A DNA stretch of 19,781 nucleotides. Source: an uncultured Ruminococcus sp. Lineage in GTDB: Bacteria; Bacillota; Clostridia; Oscillospirales; Ruminococcaceae. Shown here piece after piece: positions 8,134-14,212 of the stretch. Location: NCBI GenBank assembly GCA_946537565.1, contig CAMNFW010000007.1, positions 1 through 19,781 on the forward strand, written 5' to 3'. The notes under the pieces are model-generated. The model ran no database searches and had not been told where the DNA came from. It worked only from the letters and a program-made list of their open reading frames with translations. Numbering within the stretch: position 1 is the first letter of the stretch; the number at the start of each line of letters is the position of its first letter. The position numbers and the translations under genes were made by a program.

Positions 8134-8652
8134 ATGGCTTTTTTAGATTCATTCAAGGAAATCGCCGGCAATGTCGGCAGCACTGTAAAAAAGGGTGTCA
8201 AGACAGGTTCGGACAATATTCAGAAAATGACAGAAAAAAACCGTCTCAAGCGTGAGATAGGTCAGCTCGAAGCTGAGATCAATACTATTTACAGCGATAT
8301 CGGAAGAAAAGTTTTTAACGATAACCCCAATGCTCCGGAGTATTCCGACTCATTTATGGAGATAAGAGAAAAGTCTGCAAAGGCTGAGTCTCTTCGCCAG
8401 CAGCTGGCAAGTCTCGACGATAAAAGCACCTGCCCTTCCTGCGGTCAGCCTATCGCTAAAGATGCAAGATTCTGCGATAAGTGCGGCGCAAAGATCGAAT
8501 CAGCCCCCCAGCCTGAGTCTGCTGATCCACAGGATCCCGCTCCTCAGCCTGAGACCCAGCAGCCTGCATCCGGCAAGGTTTGCTGCAATTGCGGCGCTCC
8601 TATGGCAGAGGGAGATATCTTCTGCGAAAAATGCGGTGCTAAAAACAACTGA
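8134..8652 (+). CDS. Coiled-coil protein with two C-terminal zinc ribbons
   Basis: The 172-residue protein starts with an amphipathic Gly/Lys/Thr stretch (1-35). A predicted coiled coil follows (about 34-95, with heptad-like Leu/Ile in LKREIGQLEAEINTIYSDIG). Then comes zinc ribbon 1 (C100, C103, C114, C117), a Pro/Gln/Glu-rich linker (124-147), and zinc ribbon 2 (C150, C153, C164, C167). Both ribbons are of the CPxCG-x8-FCxKCG class common in Firmicute proteins of unknown role, where they are thought to bind zinc and mediate protein contacts. There is no membrane segment. GGAGG lies eight bases before the ATG. It is a single-gene unit: strong promoter upstream, hairpin terminator downstream. 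Function is unknown; a membrane-associated or envelope stress role would be a guess. Confidence 0.88.
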   Translation: MAFLDSFKEIAGNVGSTVKKGVKTGSDNIQKMTEKNRLKREIGQLEAEINTIYSDIGRKVFNDNPNAPEYSDSFMEIREKSAKAESLRQQLASLDDKSTCPSCGQPIAKDARFCDKCGAKIESAPQPESADPQDPAPQPETQQPASGKVCCNCGAPMAEGDIFCEKCGAKNN

Positions 8653-8724
8653 TGTCAATATCAGTCTGATCTGTTAAAATCATACTGTTCCCTGCATACA
8701 GCAAAAAAGTCTGTTAGTAAAGAT

Positions 8725-8769
8725 CGGCAGCACGGCTAAGCTTCGGCATTAAACTGTGCTGCTGTTTTT
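8725..8769 (+). terminator. Rho-independent terminator of the zinc-ribbon gene
   Basis: CGGCAGCACGG (8725-8735) pairs with CTGTGCTGCTG (8754-8764), with two G-U pairs, around an 18-base loop. TTTTTA follows. It lies about 70 bases after the stop. Confidence 0.8.
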
Positions 8770-8818
8770 ATGCATAGTTTTTACAAAAAAATTTCGCCGT
8801 TTTATCACTTTTCGTCCA

Positions 8819-8847
8819 TTGACTTTTCACACTGTTCATATTAAAAT
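8819..8847 (+). promoter_or_regulatory. Sigma-A promoter for the Thr/Pro-rich membrane protein
   Basis: TTGACT (8819-8824), exactly 17 bases, then TAAAAT (8842-8847). The predicted start point is about 8854, giving a leader of about 75 bases. Confidence 0.75.
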
Positions 8848-8931
8848 AGAATATACAGTTCTTTCGCTCAATGCGGAAGCTGACAGTTTCCGACAAACCT
8901 CACCTACTTTTTTATGGAGCGTGTTAATTTT

Positions 8932-9618
8932 ATGAGCAAAATCATAAGCTTTTTCAGCGGACTCAAAAAATCTACCAGGATCACTCTGATCTCCTGCGGC
9001 TTTTTTATACTGCTGACCTTTATTATCCTGATGTTCTTCATTTTCTTCCCGATCACACCGTCCGAAAAGATCATGGCTAACATTGGAAGAGAAGCAGTTT
9101 CCCGAAATGAAGGCTCTGCTGATCCGCTGCTGACTGCTATGCCGGGTGTTGTGACTACTTCATCTACCGACGAATCAGCTGTAACTACAAAAAATACTAC
9201 AACTTCTTCTGTCCGCACTACTTCAAGGACAAGCTTCACTATACACGTTACCACCGGCTCCGGCTTCCTCTGGGGCGGAAATATCCCCACCGGTATTATG
9301 CCCTACGGCGGCGATACAACTACCACTGCTGTCGATCCCGCTGAGGCTCAGATCCCTAATACCGATCAGCCTTCAACCTATGATCCCGGTTACTATGAAC
9401 CAACTACACTCCCTACAGAGTATCCTTGGGATCCCGGAGAAACGACTACCTATCCGCCTTACGTTGAAGACCCGACACAGGGTTATGATCCGGGAAATTA
9501 TGATCCCGATCCCACTCAGCCTTTCGTTCCCGATACAGGCGGCGGTGATATCAGCGGCGGCGGCGATGTAAGCGGCGGCGATGCCAGCATTGATCCCGGT
9601 TATGCTGCATTGAATTAA
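8932..9618 (+). CDS. Single-pass membrane protein with Thr/Pro/Gly-rich exterior
   Basis: I do not recognise a family. The 228-residue protein has a short basic N-terminus (KKSTR), then one hydrophobic segment (about residues 17-41, rich in Phe, Ile and Leu). The rest is low-complexity: a Thr/Ser-rich part (75-107), a Tyr/Pro/Asp part with recurring DPG and PTT motifs (YDPGYYEP, WDPGETTT, GYDPGNYDPDPTQ; 145-198), and a Gly/Asp/Ser tail with ISGGGDVSGGD. This fits an N-in signal-anchor with a disordered, possibly glycosylated exterior. The start is uncertain. The ATG at 8914 has no ribosome site; the ATG at 8932 has GGAG 12 bases upstream, so I chose 8932. The gene stands alone between its promoter and the bidirectional terminator at 9659-9693. 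Envelope location is inferred from composition. Confidence 0.8.
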   Translation: MSKIISFFSGLKKSTRITLISCGFFILLTFIILMFFIFFPITPSEKIMANIGREAVSRNEGSADPLLTAMPGVVTTSSTDESAVTTKNTTTSSVRTTSRTSFTIHVTTGSGFLWGGNIPTGIMPYGGDTTTTAVDPAEAQIPNTDQPSTYDPGYYEPTTLPTEYPWDPGETTTYPPYVEDPTQGYDPGNYDPDPTQPFVPDTGGGDISGGGDVSGGDASIDPGYAALN

Positions 9619-9658
9619 TAACAGCAATTCAGATCATTGTGTATCAATTTAATAAAAA

Positions 9659-9693
9659 AACCTCATGGCTCTGTTCCATGAGGTTCTTTTTTT
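9659..9693. terminator. Bidirectional terminator between convergent genes
   Basis: AACCTCATGG (9659-9668) pairs perfectly with CCATGAGGTT (9676-9685) around a 7-base loop. A T-run follows on the plus strand (9687-9693) and another on the minus strand (complement of the A-run at 9652-9660). It serves the membrane-protein gene and clpC. Confidence 0.9.
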
Positions 9694-9757
9694 GCCTGCT
9701 CTGCTGCTCTTAAACTCTTTCTTGAACAGCTGCAAGCGGCGCTTCTGCTCAATCCTC

Positions 9758-12109
9758 TCAGCTCTTACATCTCAGCTCCTGCTTTTTAAACATGATCTTT
9801 CCATTCATGATGTCAACATTTACTCCGTCACCGCTGCGGAGCCGTGAGCTGATTATCATTTTTGCCAGCTCATTCTCAATAAGATCTGTAACCCGGCGAT
9901 TTATCGGTCTCGCTCCGTATTTCTCTGTCTCCTTCGCTGCTGCAACTGATTCAACAACACGATGAGTATAGTCAACTGCTATTCCCAGTGCTTTCGCTCT
10001 GAATTTCAAATTATCCAGCGCCTTCTCACTTATCTTCATCAGATCATCTTTCTCCAGCGCTCTGAATACCACCACCTCATCAATGCGCCCTATAAACTCC
10101 GGCGTGAAATGCTGCCTTATTCTTTCCAATACTCTTTCCTCGTCAGCGGTATCTTCCTGCGAACCAAAACCAAGGGATTTTCTGCTGGTCACTTCCTCTG
10201 CCCCGATATTCGATGTCATTATTATTATACAGCTGCGGAAACTTACCTTTCTCATGGTCGAATCCGTAAGAATACCGTCGTCCAGTATCTGAAGCAGTAT
10301 GTTCAGCACCTCACTGTCCGCTTTTTCTATCTCATCAAACAACAGCAGAGCATATGGATTTCTGCGTATCCTTTCACATAAATTTACACTGCTGTCATCG
10401 TAGCCTGCATATCCGGGAGGCGCACCGATAAGCTTTGATACAGTGTGTCTCTCCATATATTCAGACATATCAATGCGTATCATATTTTCTTCGCCGCCGA
10501 AAAGACTGTCTGCCAGCGCCTTTGCAAGCTCAGTCTTTCCAACTCCTGTGGGACCGGCAAATAAAAATGATGCTGCCGGTCTGCTGCTGTCATGAAGCCC
10601 TGACCTCGAACGGCAAACCGCATTTGTCACTCTCTTCACGGCGCTGCCATGACCGATCACTCTCTCACTCAGCCTTTTCTCCAGAAATTTCAGCTGAACC
10701 ATATCCTCCGGTGACAGCTTATTCAAAGGTATGCCGGTTTTTAATGATATTACTGACAGTATATCATCACGGCTAAGCACAGGTTTCTTTCCTCCGCTTA
10801 GTATACTCCCCATATTGCTGAGGCTGAAATTCTTATCCTTAAGGCTTATCATTTCGGTAGGTGAATTTCTGATGCCGGAATTATACCGTATCTTTGCACA
10901 GGCACACGCTTCGTCTACAACATCTATCGCTTTATCCGGCAGAAAACGTCCGCTGATATATCTGCTGGACATCTTCACTGCAAACTCTATTATTTCCTCC
11001 GGTATTTCTACTCCATGAAAACTTTCATAGCCTGACTTTGATCCGCTTATCATTTCGACACAGCTTTCGATTGACGGTTCGTTCACCTGTACTGGCTGAA
11101 AACGTCTTTCCAAAGCCTGATCCTTTTCAATAGTCCGGCTGTACTCTTCAAATGTTGTAGCGCCTATTATTTGCAGCTCTCCTCTTGCCAGCTGAGGTTT
11201 CATTATATTTGCAGCATCTATTGCTCCCTCCGCTGCACCTGCACCGACAATTGTGTGTATCTCGTCAATGAACAATATTATATTGCCTGCGTTCACTGCC
11301 TCATCTATGCAGGATTTTACCCTCTCTTCAAAATCTCCACGATATTTCGCACCGGAAAGCAATGCAGTCAGGTCAAGCGAAAATATAAACTTGTTCCTCA
11401 GTATATCCGGCACAAGATTCCTCACAAAAAGCTCTGCCACTCCTTCAACTATCGCTGTTTTTCCAACTCCGGCTTCACCTATAAGGCAGGGATTGTTTTT
11501 ATTTTTTCTCGACAAAACCTGCAATACCCTTTCAACTTCCTTTATCCTTCCGATAAGGGGATCGTGTTTTTTCACAAGTGAAAGGTCAGTCAGATTTCTT
11601 CCATATCTGAATAAATTCGGCATATGTGAGGCTTTGGGTTTTACCGCTTCATAAAGTTCATTTCTTACCTTCGATGATGATATCATGTTTAAGCCGCTGC
11701 AAATACCGTTAAGACTTCCGCCGGCCTTTTTTATTATCGTGCAGGCGCTGCATGAAGGTTCACGGATCATAGCTGCAAGAAGATGTTCAGGCTCAGCCTG
11801 TTTTTTTCCGTCAGCCTCAGCAATAGTGTGGGCGCTTTCCATAATTCTCTTGGCAGCTGTGGTGAAATATCTCTGATTGAGTACAGACGGTGTACCGATG
11901 CCCACCAGCTCGATTATTTCCCGGCGAAGGTCATCATAGGCAGCGCCGTTTTCTATTAATATCTCTGCTGCACTGCTTGTGCCGTCAATAGTGATCGACA
12001 GCAGCAAGTGTTCGCTGCCCACATAGGTATGACCCAGACCGGAGGCTGCTTCTACAGCTCCTTCGATTATCCTAAGTGATCGCTTGGTATATTTCTCATT
12101 GTTCAGCAT
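9758..12109 (-). CDS. clpC: ClpC-type AAA+ unfoldase with shortened middle domain
   Basis: This Hsp100 ATPase should unfold proteins and feed them to ClpP. The 783-residue protein has two N-terminal Clp_N repeats (1-145). The first AAA+ domain has Walker A GEAGVGKT and Walker B ILFIDEIHT, with the arginine-finger region QALERRFQ. The second has Walker A GPTGVGKT, Walker B LLLFDEIEKA, sensor MTSNIGAEE and the ClpP-docking loop LGFGSQ. It ends with EKYGARPINRRVTD typical of the C-terminal small domain. Between the DEACA helix of domain 1 and the SRDDI strand there are about 50 residues, where Bacillus ClpC has about 80. The coiled-coil/UVR segment that binds MecA or McsB-type adaptors is not recognisable. 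No ctsR, mcsA or mcsB lies beside it, and I see no CtsR operator upstream. AAGGAG sits six bases before the ATG. It is convergent with the membrane-protein gene. Confidence 0.92.
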   Translation of the reverse strand: MLNNEKYTKRSLRIIEGAVEAASGLGHTYVGSEHLLLSITIDGTSSAAEILIENGAAYDDLRREIIELVGIGTPSVLNQRYFTTAAKRIMESAHTIAEADGKKQAEPEHLLAAMIREPSCSACTIIKKAGGSLNGICSGLNMISSSKVRNELYEAVKPKASHMPNLFRYGRNLTDLSLVKKHDPLIGRIKEVERVLQVLSRKNKNNPCLIGEAGVGKTAIVEGVAELFVRNLVPDILRNKFIFSLDLTALLSGAKYRGDFEERVKSCIDEAVNAGNIILFIDEIHTIVGAGAAEGAIDAANIMKPQLARGELQIIGATTFEEYSRTIEKDQALERRFQPVQVNEPSIESCVEMISGSKSGYESFHGVEIPEEIIEFAVKMSSRYISGRFLPDKAIDVVDEACACAKIRYNSGIRNSPTEMISLKDKNFSLSNMGSILSGGKKPVLSRDDILSVISLKTGIPLNKLSPEDMVQLKFLEKRLSERVIGHGSAVKRVTNAVCRSRSGLHDSSRPAASFLFAGPTGVGKTELAKALADSLFGGEENMIRIDMSEYMERHTVSKLIGAPPGYAGYDDSSVNLCERIRRNPYALLLFDEIEKADSEVLNILLQILDDGILTDSTMRKVSFRSCIIIMTSNIGAEEVTSRKSLGFGSQEDTADEERVLERIRQHFTPEFIGRIDEVVVFRALEKDDLMKISEKALDNLKFRAKALGIAVDYTHRVVESVAAAKETEKYGARPINRRVTDLIENELAKMIISSRLRSGDGVNVDIMNGKIMFKKQELRCKS

Positions 12110-12296
12110 TCTTATCTCCTTTCGCTGTTCTACACTTTTTCCTCTGCAATAAATATTATGCCACGATACTTATGCGATAACAGTCGAAACATCAACTCCG
12201 GAAAATTTTTGTAACACATTTTTCTCCATAGCATACTATGTAATATGAAACGCAGACAAAACGTTTCAAATACATTCCAATAAGGAGTTGTTCTTT
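12110..12296. promoter_or_regulatory. Divergent control region between clpC and the small Cys-rich gene
   Basis: On the plus side there is CATACTAT (12232-12239), close to the -10 of sporulation sigma-E promoters; a weak sigma-A reading is TTGTAA-19-TACTAT. Downstream is an inverted repeat TGAAACG-9-CGTTTCA (12246-12252 and 12262-12268), a possible operator or mRNA hairpin. On the minus side a CATAAT -10 for clpC has only a poor -35. All are low-confidence readings by eye. Confidence 0.35.
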
Positions 12297-12419
12297 ATGT
12301 GTAATTCAATGTTCGACGGTAACTGCTGCTGGATCATCCTTCTCATCCTCATCTTCATGATCCTTTTCTCCAACTGCGGATGCAGCAACAATAACAACAA
12401 CTGCGGCTGCGGCTGTTAA
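12297..12419 (+). CDS. Small Cys-rich membrane protein (40 residues)
   Basis: The frame encodes 40 residues. It has a short polar N-terminus with CNSMFDGNCCW, one hydrophobic segment (about residues 12-25, ending ILF), then a tail with SNCGCS, a run of five Asn, and CGCGC at the C-terminus. Eight of 40 residues are Cys. AGGAG lies nine bases before the ATG, which together with the clear membrane segment supports a real gene. The layout recalls the tiny single-pass proteins related to the YjcZ/sporulation class of Bacillus, but the match is by pattern only. The Cys-rich end could bind metal or form disulfides. It is transcribed away from clpC. No strong terminator follows immediately; a small hairpin (CCGCCTTACGG) sits right after the stop. 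Confidence 0.7.
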   Translation: MCNSMFDGNCCWIILLILIFMILFSNCGCSNNNNNCGCGC

Positions 12420-12479
12420 TTCACCGCCTTACGGCTTAGCATTTTCTGCCGCCTGCAAGCACGCCTGCTGTGATCGCAA

Positions 12480-12641
12480 TTAATTGTCATTATTCAAATT
12501 CGGCGCAGATTTTTTCCGGCGATCTGCCGCACCCCTCTCTTCGTCGTCCGACAGTTTCAGCTTAGCTGCTTCAGGCGGCTGCAAAGTCTTACCGCAAAGC
12601 TCCAAAAAGGGAATGTCACCTCCGGCATTCCCTTTTTTGGC
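12480..12641 (-). pseudogene. Possible coding relic or translated interspersed repeat
   Basis: One minus-strand frame from GCC at 12641 to TAA at 12480 is open for 53 codons. It reads like protein rather than noise, including GNAGGDIPFLELCGKTLQPP and then EAAKLKLSDDEERGAADRRK. It has no start codon: a TGA lies immediately before it. It runs through the terminator stem at 12604-12637. It may be a decayed gene end, or a dispersed intergenic repeat that happens to be open. Confidence 0.25.
12602..12640. terminator. Hairpin terminator in the gene-poor region
   Basis: AAAAAGGGAATG (12604-12615) pairs with CATTCCCTTTTT (12626-12637) around a 10-base loop, with A and T tracts on both sides, so it could work in either direction. 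It lies 185 bases after the nearest plus-strand gene. Confidence 0.65.
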
Positions 12642-12674
12642 TCATTTTTTTGGCTCACGTTTTTTTGGCTCACG
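12633..12674. repeat. Three tandem TTTTTTGGCTCA units
   Basis: T6-GGCTCA occurs three times in a row (12633-12644, 12645-12658, 12660-12674). The second and third units are extended by CG and CGT. The first unit is the right arm of the terminator stem. Confidence 0.7.
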
Positions 12675-12789
12675 TTGACGCTCGCTAAAGCTCGCTCACT
12701 CTTTTTTGCATTTGTTACATACCATCGCATACAGCACCAAAAATTATCCGGCACTTTGTGGTGCAGCTTGCTTCGTAATCGGTTTTGCT

Positions 12790-12922
12790 TCAAGTCACTT
12801 TACTGCAAACTGCTATTCAGTGTCAGGTCACTTTCATCGTAAGACAGTTTGGTGTTAAGTTGCTTTATCCGTGACGGCAGTTCAGATTTGTGTCACATTC
12901 AGTGGCGCAGCCCCCTGTCTTC
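12790..12922. repeat. Degenerate 32-33-base tandem repeat
   Basis: TCAAGTCACTTT (12790), TCAGGTCACTTT (12823) and TTAAGTTGCTTT (12855) start units 33 and 32 bases apart. Each is followed by a GC-varied middle and a CAG-T-TTGGTG or CAGTTCAGATTTGTG type end. A fourth, poorer start with GTCACATTC is at about 12889. It is noncoding as far as I can see. Confidence 0.55.
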
Positions 12923-12993
12923 TCATTTTCCACCTCCTTTTATGTAATATCCTTCACCCACTCTTACGTCACCACTTCTCCGCCTTTTTTGTC

Positions 12994-13022
12994 TTGACAA
13001 GCTTTCAGAAATAATATATAAT
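12994..13022 (+). promoter_or_regulatory. Perfect consensus sigma-A promoter
   Basis: TTGACA (12994-12999), 17 bases, TATAAT (13017-13022). Both hexamers match the consensus exactly. The start point should be near 13029, giving a short leader of about 30 bases to the ATG at 13059. Confidence 0.92.
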
Positions 13023-13058
13023 TTATAATAGTATAATTCAGGCTTCGAGGTGATTAAA

Positions 13059-13262
13059 ATGGAACAGTATAAAATCGACCGCATAAATGAACTGGCAAAA
13101 AAATCTAAAACCGTTGGTCTTACTCCTGAGGAAAAAGATGAACAAACCCAGCTTCGCAATGAGTACCGCCATGCTGTCGTCGGAAGTCTTAACGTCCAGC
13201 TGGAAAATACCTACATCGTTACTCCCGACGGCAAAAAAAGAAAGGTCGGTCAGCATGACTAA
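13059..13262 (+). CDS. ynzC: DUF896 protein, YnzC-like
   Basis: The 67-residue protein matches the DUF896/YnzC family. It has an N-terminal helical hairpin with IDRINELAKKSKTVGLTPEE and QTQLRNEYRHAVVGSLNVQL, then a short tail LENTYIVTPDGKKRKV. Family members are small helical cytosolic proteins; B. subtilis YneA-linked YnzC is SOS-regulated, but the biochemical role is not established and no LexA-like box is evident here. A GTG at 13050 is in frame, but it lies inside the Shine-Dalgarno GAGGTGA, which is well spaced for the ATG at 13059, so I chose the ATG. It is the first gene of a tight operon and overlaps the cdd start by eight bases. Confidence 0.9.
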   Translation: MEQYKIDRINELAKKSKTVGLTPEEKDEQTQLRNEYRHAVVGSLNVQLENTYIVTPDGKKRKVGQHD

Positions 13263-13653
13263 AAAGGAAATCGAACTGTTTAGCTGTGCTGTCAGAGCTG
13301 CCGAAAACTCCTATAGCCCATATTCTCATTTTCGTGTTGGTGCTGCCCTGCTTACCGAATCCGGTCAGGTCTTTACCGGCTGCAACATCGAAAATGTCTC
13401 CTACTCACTAACTATATGCGCTGAGCGTACTGCCATATTCAAAGCCGTTTCAGAAGGATTTTCCGCTTTCACCGCTATCGCTGTCGCCGGAAGTTCAAGC
13501 GATGATTTTTCAAAACCATGCCACCCCTGCGGTGCTTGTCTCCAGGTTCTTTCTCAGTTCTGCGGTGATGATTTCATGGTCATTCTCTCAGACGGCGCTC
13601 ATACCCTTAAGGATTTCCTGCCTTTCGTTTTCTCGGACGATAACCTGTCATGA
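13255..13653 (+). CDS. cdd: Cytidine deaminase
   Basis: The enzyme converts cytidine and deoxycytidine to uridine and deoxyuridine in pyrimidine salvage. The 132-residue length fits the homotetrameric, zinc-dependent class. Motifs are YSPYSHFRVGAAL (20-32), the substrate loop GCNIENVSY (42-50), the catalytic TICAERTA with zinc ligand C55 and proton shuttle E57, and PCGACLQVL with ligands C92 and C95. The ATG at 13255 overlaps the end of the ynzC-like gene by eight bases and has only a weak AAAGG site, so translation is probably coupled. The frame stays open upstream within ynzC, but the family N-terminus fits this ATG. Its products are substrates of the nucleoside phosphorylase at 6717-7997. 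Confidence 0.96.
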   Translation: MTKKEIELFSCAVRAAENSYSPYSHFRVGAALLTESGQVFTGCNIENVSYSLTICAERTAIFKAVSEGFSAFTAIAVAGSSSDDFSKPCHPCGACLQVLSQFCGDDFMVILSDGAHTLKDFLPFVFSDDNLS

Positions 13654-14093
13654 TCAGACAAGTTACTGAAAACAAACTCCGCCTTCTGGATCTTCTCCTG
13701 ATCGGCGATGAACAGGAAAATCTCGTCATGCAGTATATCAACACCTGCGATCTCTTTGTCTTCGAGCAGGACGGTGTGGAAGCTGCGGTTTGTGCTGTTG
13801 TCCTCCACAATGACAATACCCTTGAAATTAAAAATATTGCTGTCCGTCCTGAGTTTCAGCGCCGTGGCATCGGCAGAAATATGCTCCAATTCGTTGAAGA
13901 GAATTATTCGCAGTGCAGCTCTTTTTTTCTCGGTACTGGTGACAGTCCCCTTACCGTCCCCTTTTATGAAAGCTGCGGATTCTCCCGCTCAGGTGTGATT
14001 CCTGATTATTTTACCCAAAACTACGACCACCCAATCTTTGAAGCCGGCGTTCAGCTCCGGGATATGATAATCTTTAAAAAGCTGAAACCTTAA
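13650..14093 (+). CDS. GNAT-family N-acetyltransferase
   Basis: The 147-residue protein has the GNAT fold pattern: a strand with AVCAVVLHNDNTLEIKNIAV, then acetyl-CoA-binding motif A VRPEFQRRGIGRNML (about 70-84), and the C-terminal PFYESCGFSRSG motif (about 105-116). GNAT enzymes move an acetyl group from acetyl-CoA to an amine; the acceptor here is not predictable. The start overlaps the cdd stop (ATGA), and there is no strong ribosome site, so it should be translated by coupling with cdd. A further 119 bases without an obvious promoter or terminator separate it from the radical SAM gene. Confidence 0.9.
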   Translation: MIRQVTENKLRLLDLLLIGDEQENLVMQYINTCDLFVFEQDGVEAAVCAVVLHNDNTLEIKNIAVRPEFQRRGIGRNMLQFVEENYSQCSSFFLGTGDSPLTVPFYESCGFSRSGVIPDYFTQNYDHPIFEAGVQLRDMIIFKKLKP

Positions 14094-14212
14094 GAGCATC
14101 AAACTCATTTACGCCTTCAGCTGTCAGCTGCCTGCCCTTAGCTTATTTTCACCCTTCTTTCGCTGATGACTCGCTCTGCAGCTCCGATCAAAATGTTAAA
14201 ACCGGAGGACTT

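Larger units (their letters stand above)
12420..12993. other. Gene-poor region of about 570 bases with repeats
   Basis: No convincing gene lies between the small Cys-rich protein and the ynzC promoter. The region holds a possible 53-codon coding relic on the minus strand (12480-12641), a hairpin terminator (12602-12640), three tandem TTTTTTGGCTCA units (12633-12674), a 6-bp hairpin (12734-12764), and a degenerate tandem repeat of 32-33 bases (12790-12922). The ORFs here are short, overlap on both strands, and have no ribosome sites. Confidence 0.55.

Noticed and set aside
12110..12200. CIRCE or CtsR operator upstream of clpC
   Set aside because: I looked for the GGTCAAA direct repeat and the long CIRCE inverted repeat and found neither.
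12484..12678. 64-residue plus-strand ORF rich in Ser, Phe and Gly
   Set aside because: It overlaps the terminator and repeats, has no ribosome site, and its end FGSRFFGSR simply reads the GGCTCACG repeat.
12557..12793. 78-residue minus-strand ORF in the gene-poor region
   Set aside because: It runs through a terminator and tandem repeats, has low-quality composition and no ribosome site; the repeat explains the SQKN motifs.
12790..12922. CRISPR array
   Set aside because: The units are degenerate, contiguous, and lack unique spacers between identical repeats; no cas genes are present.
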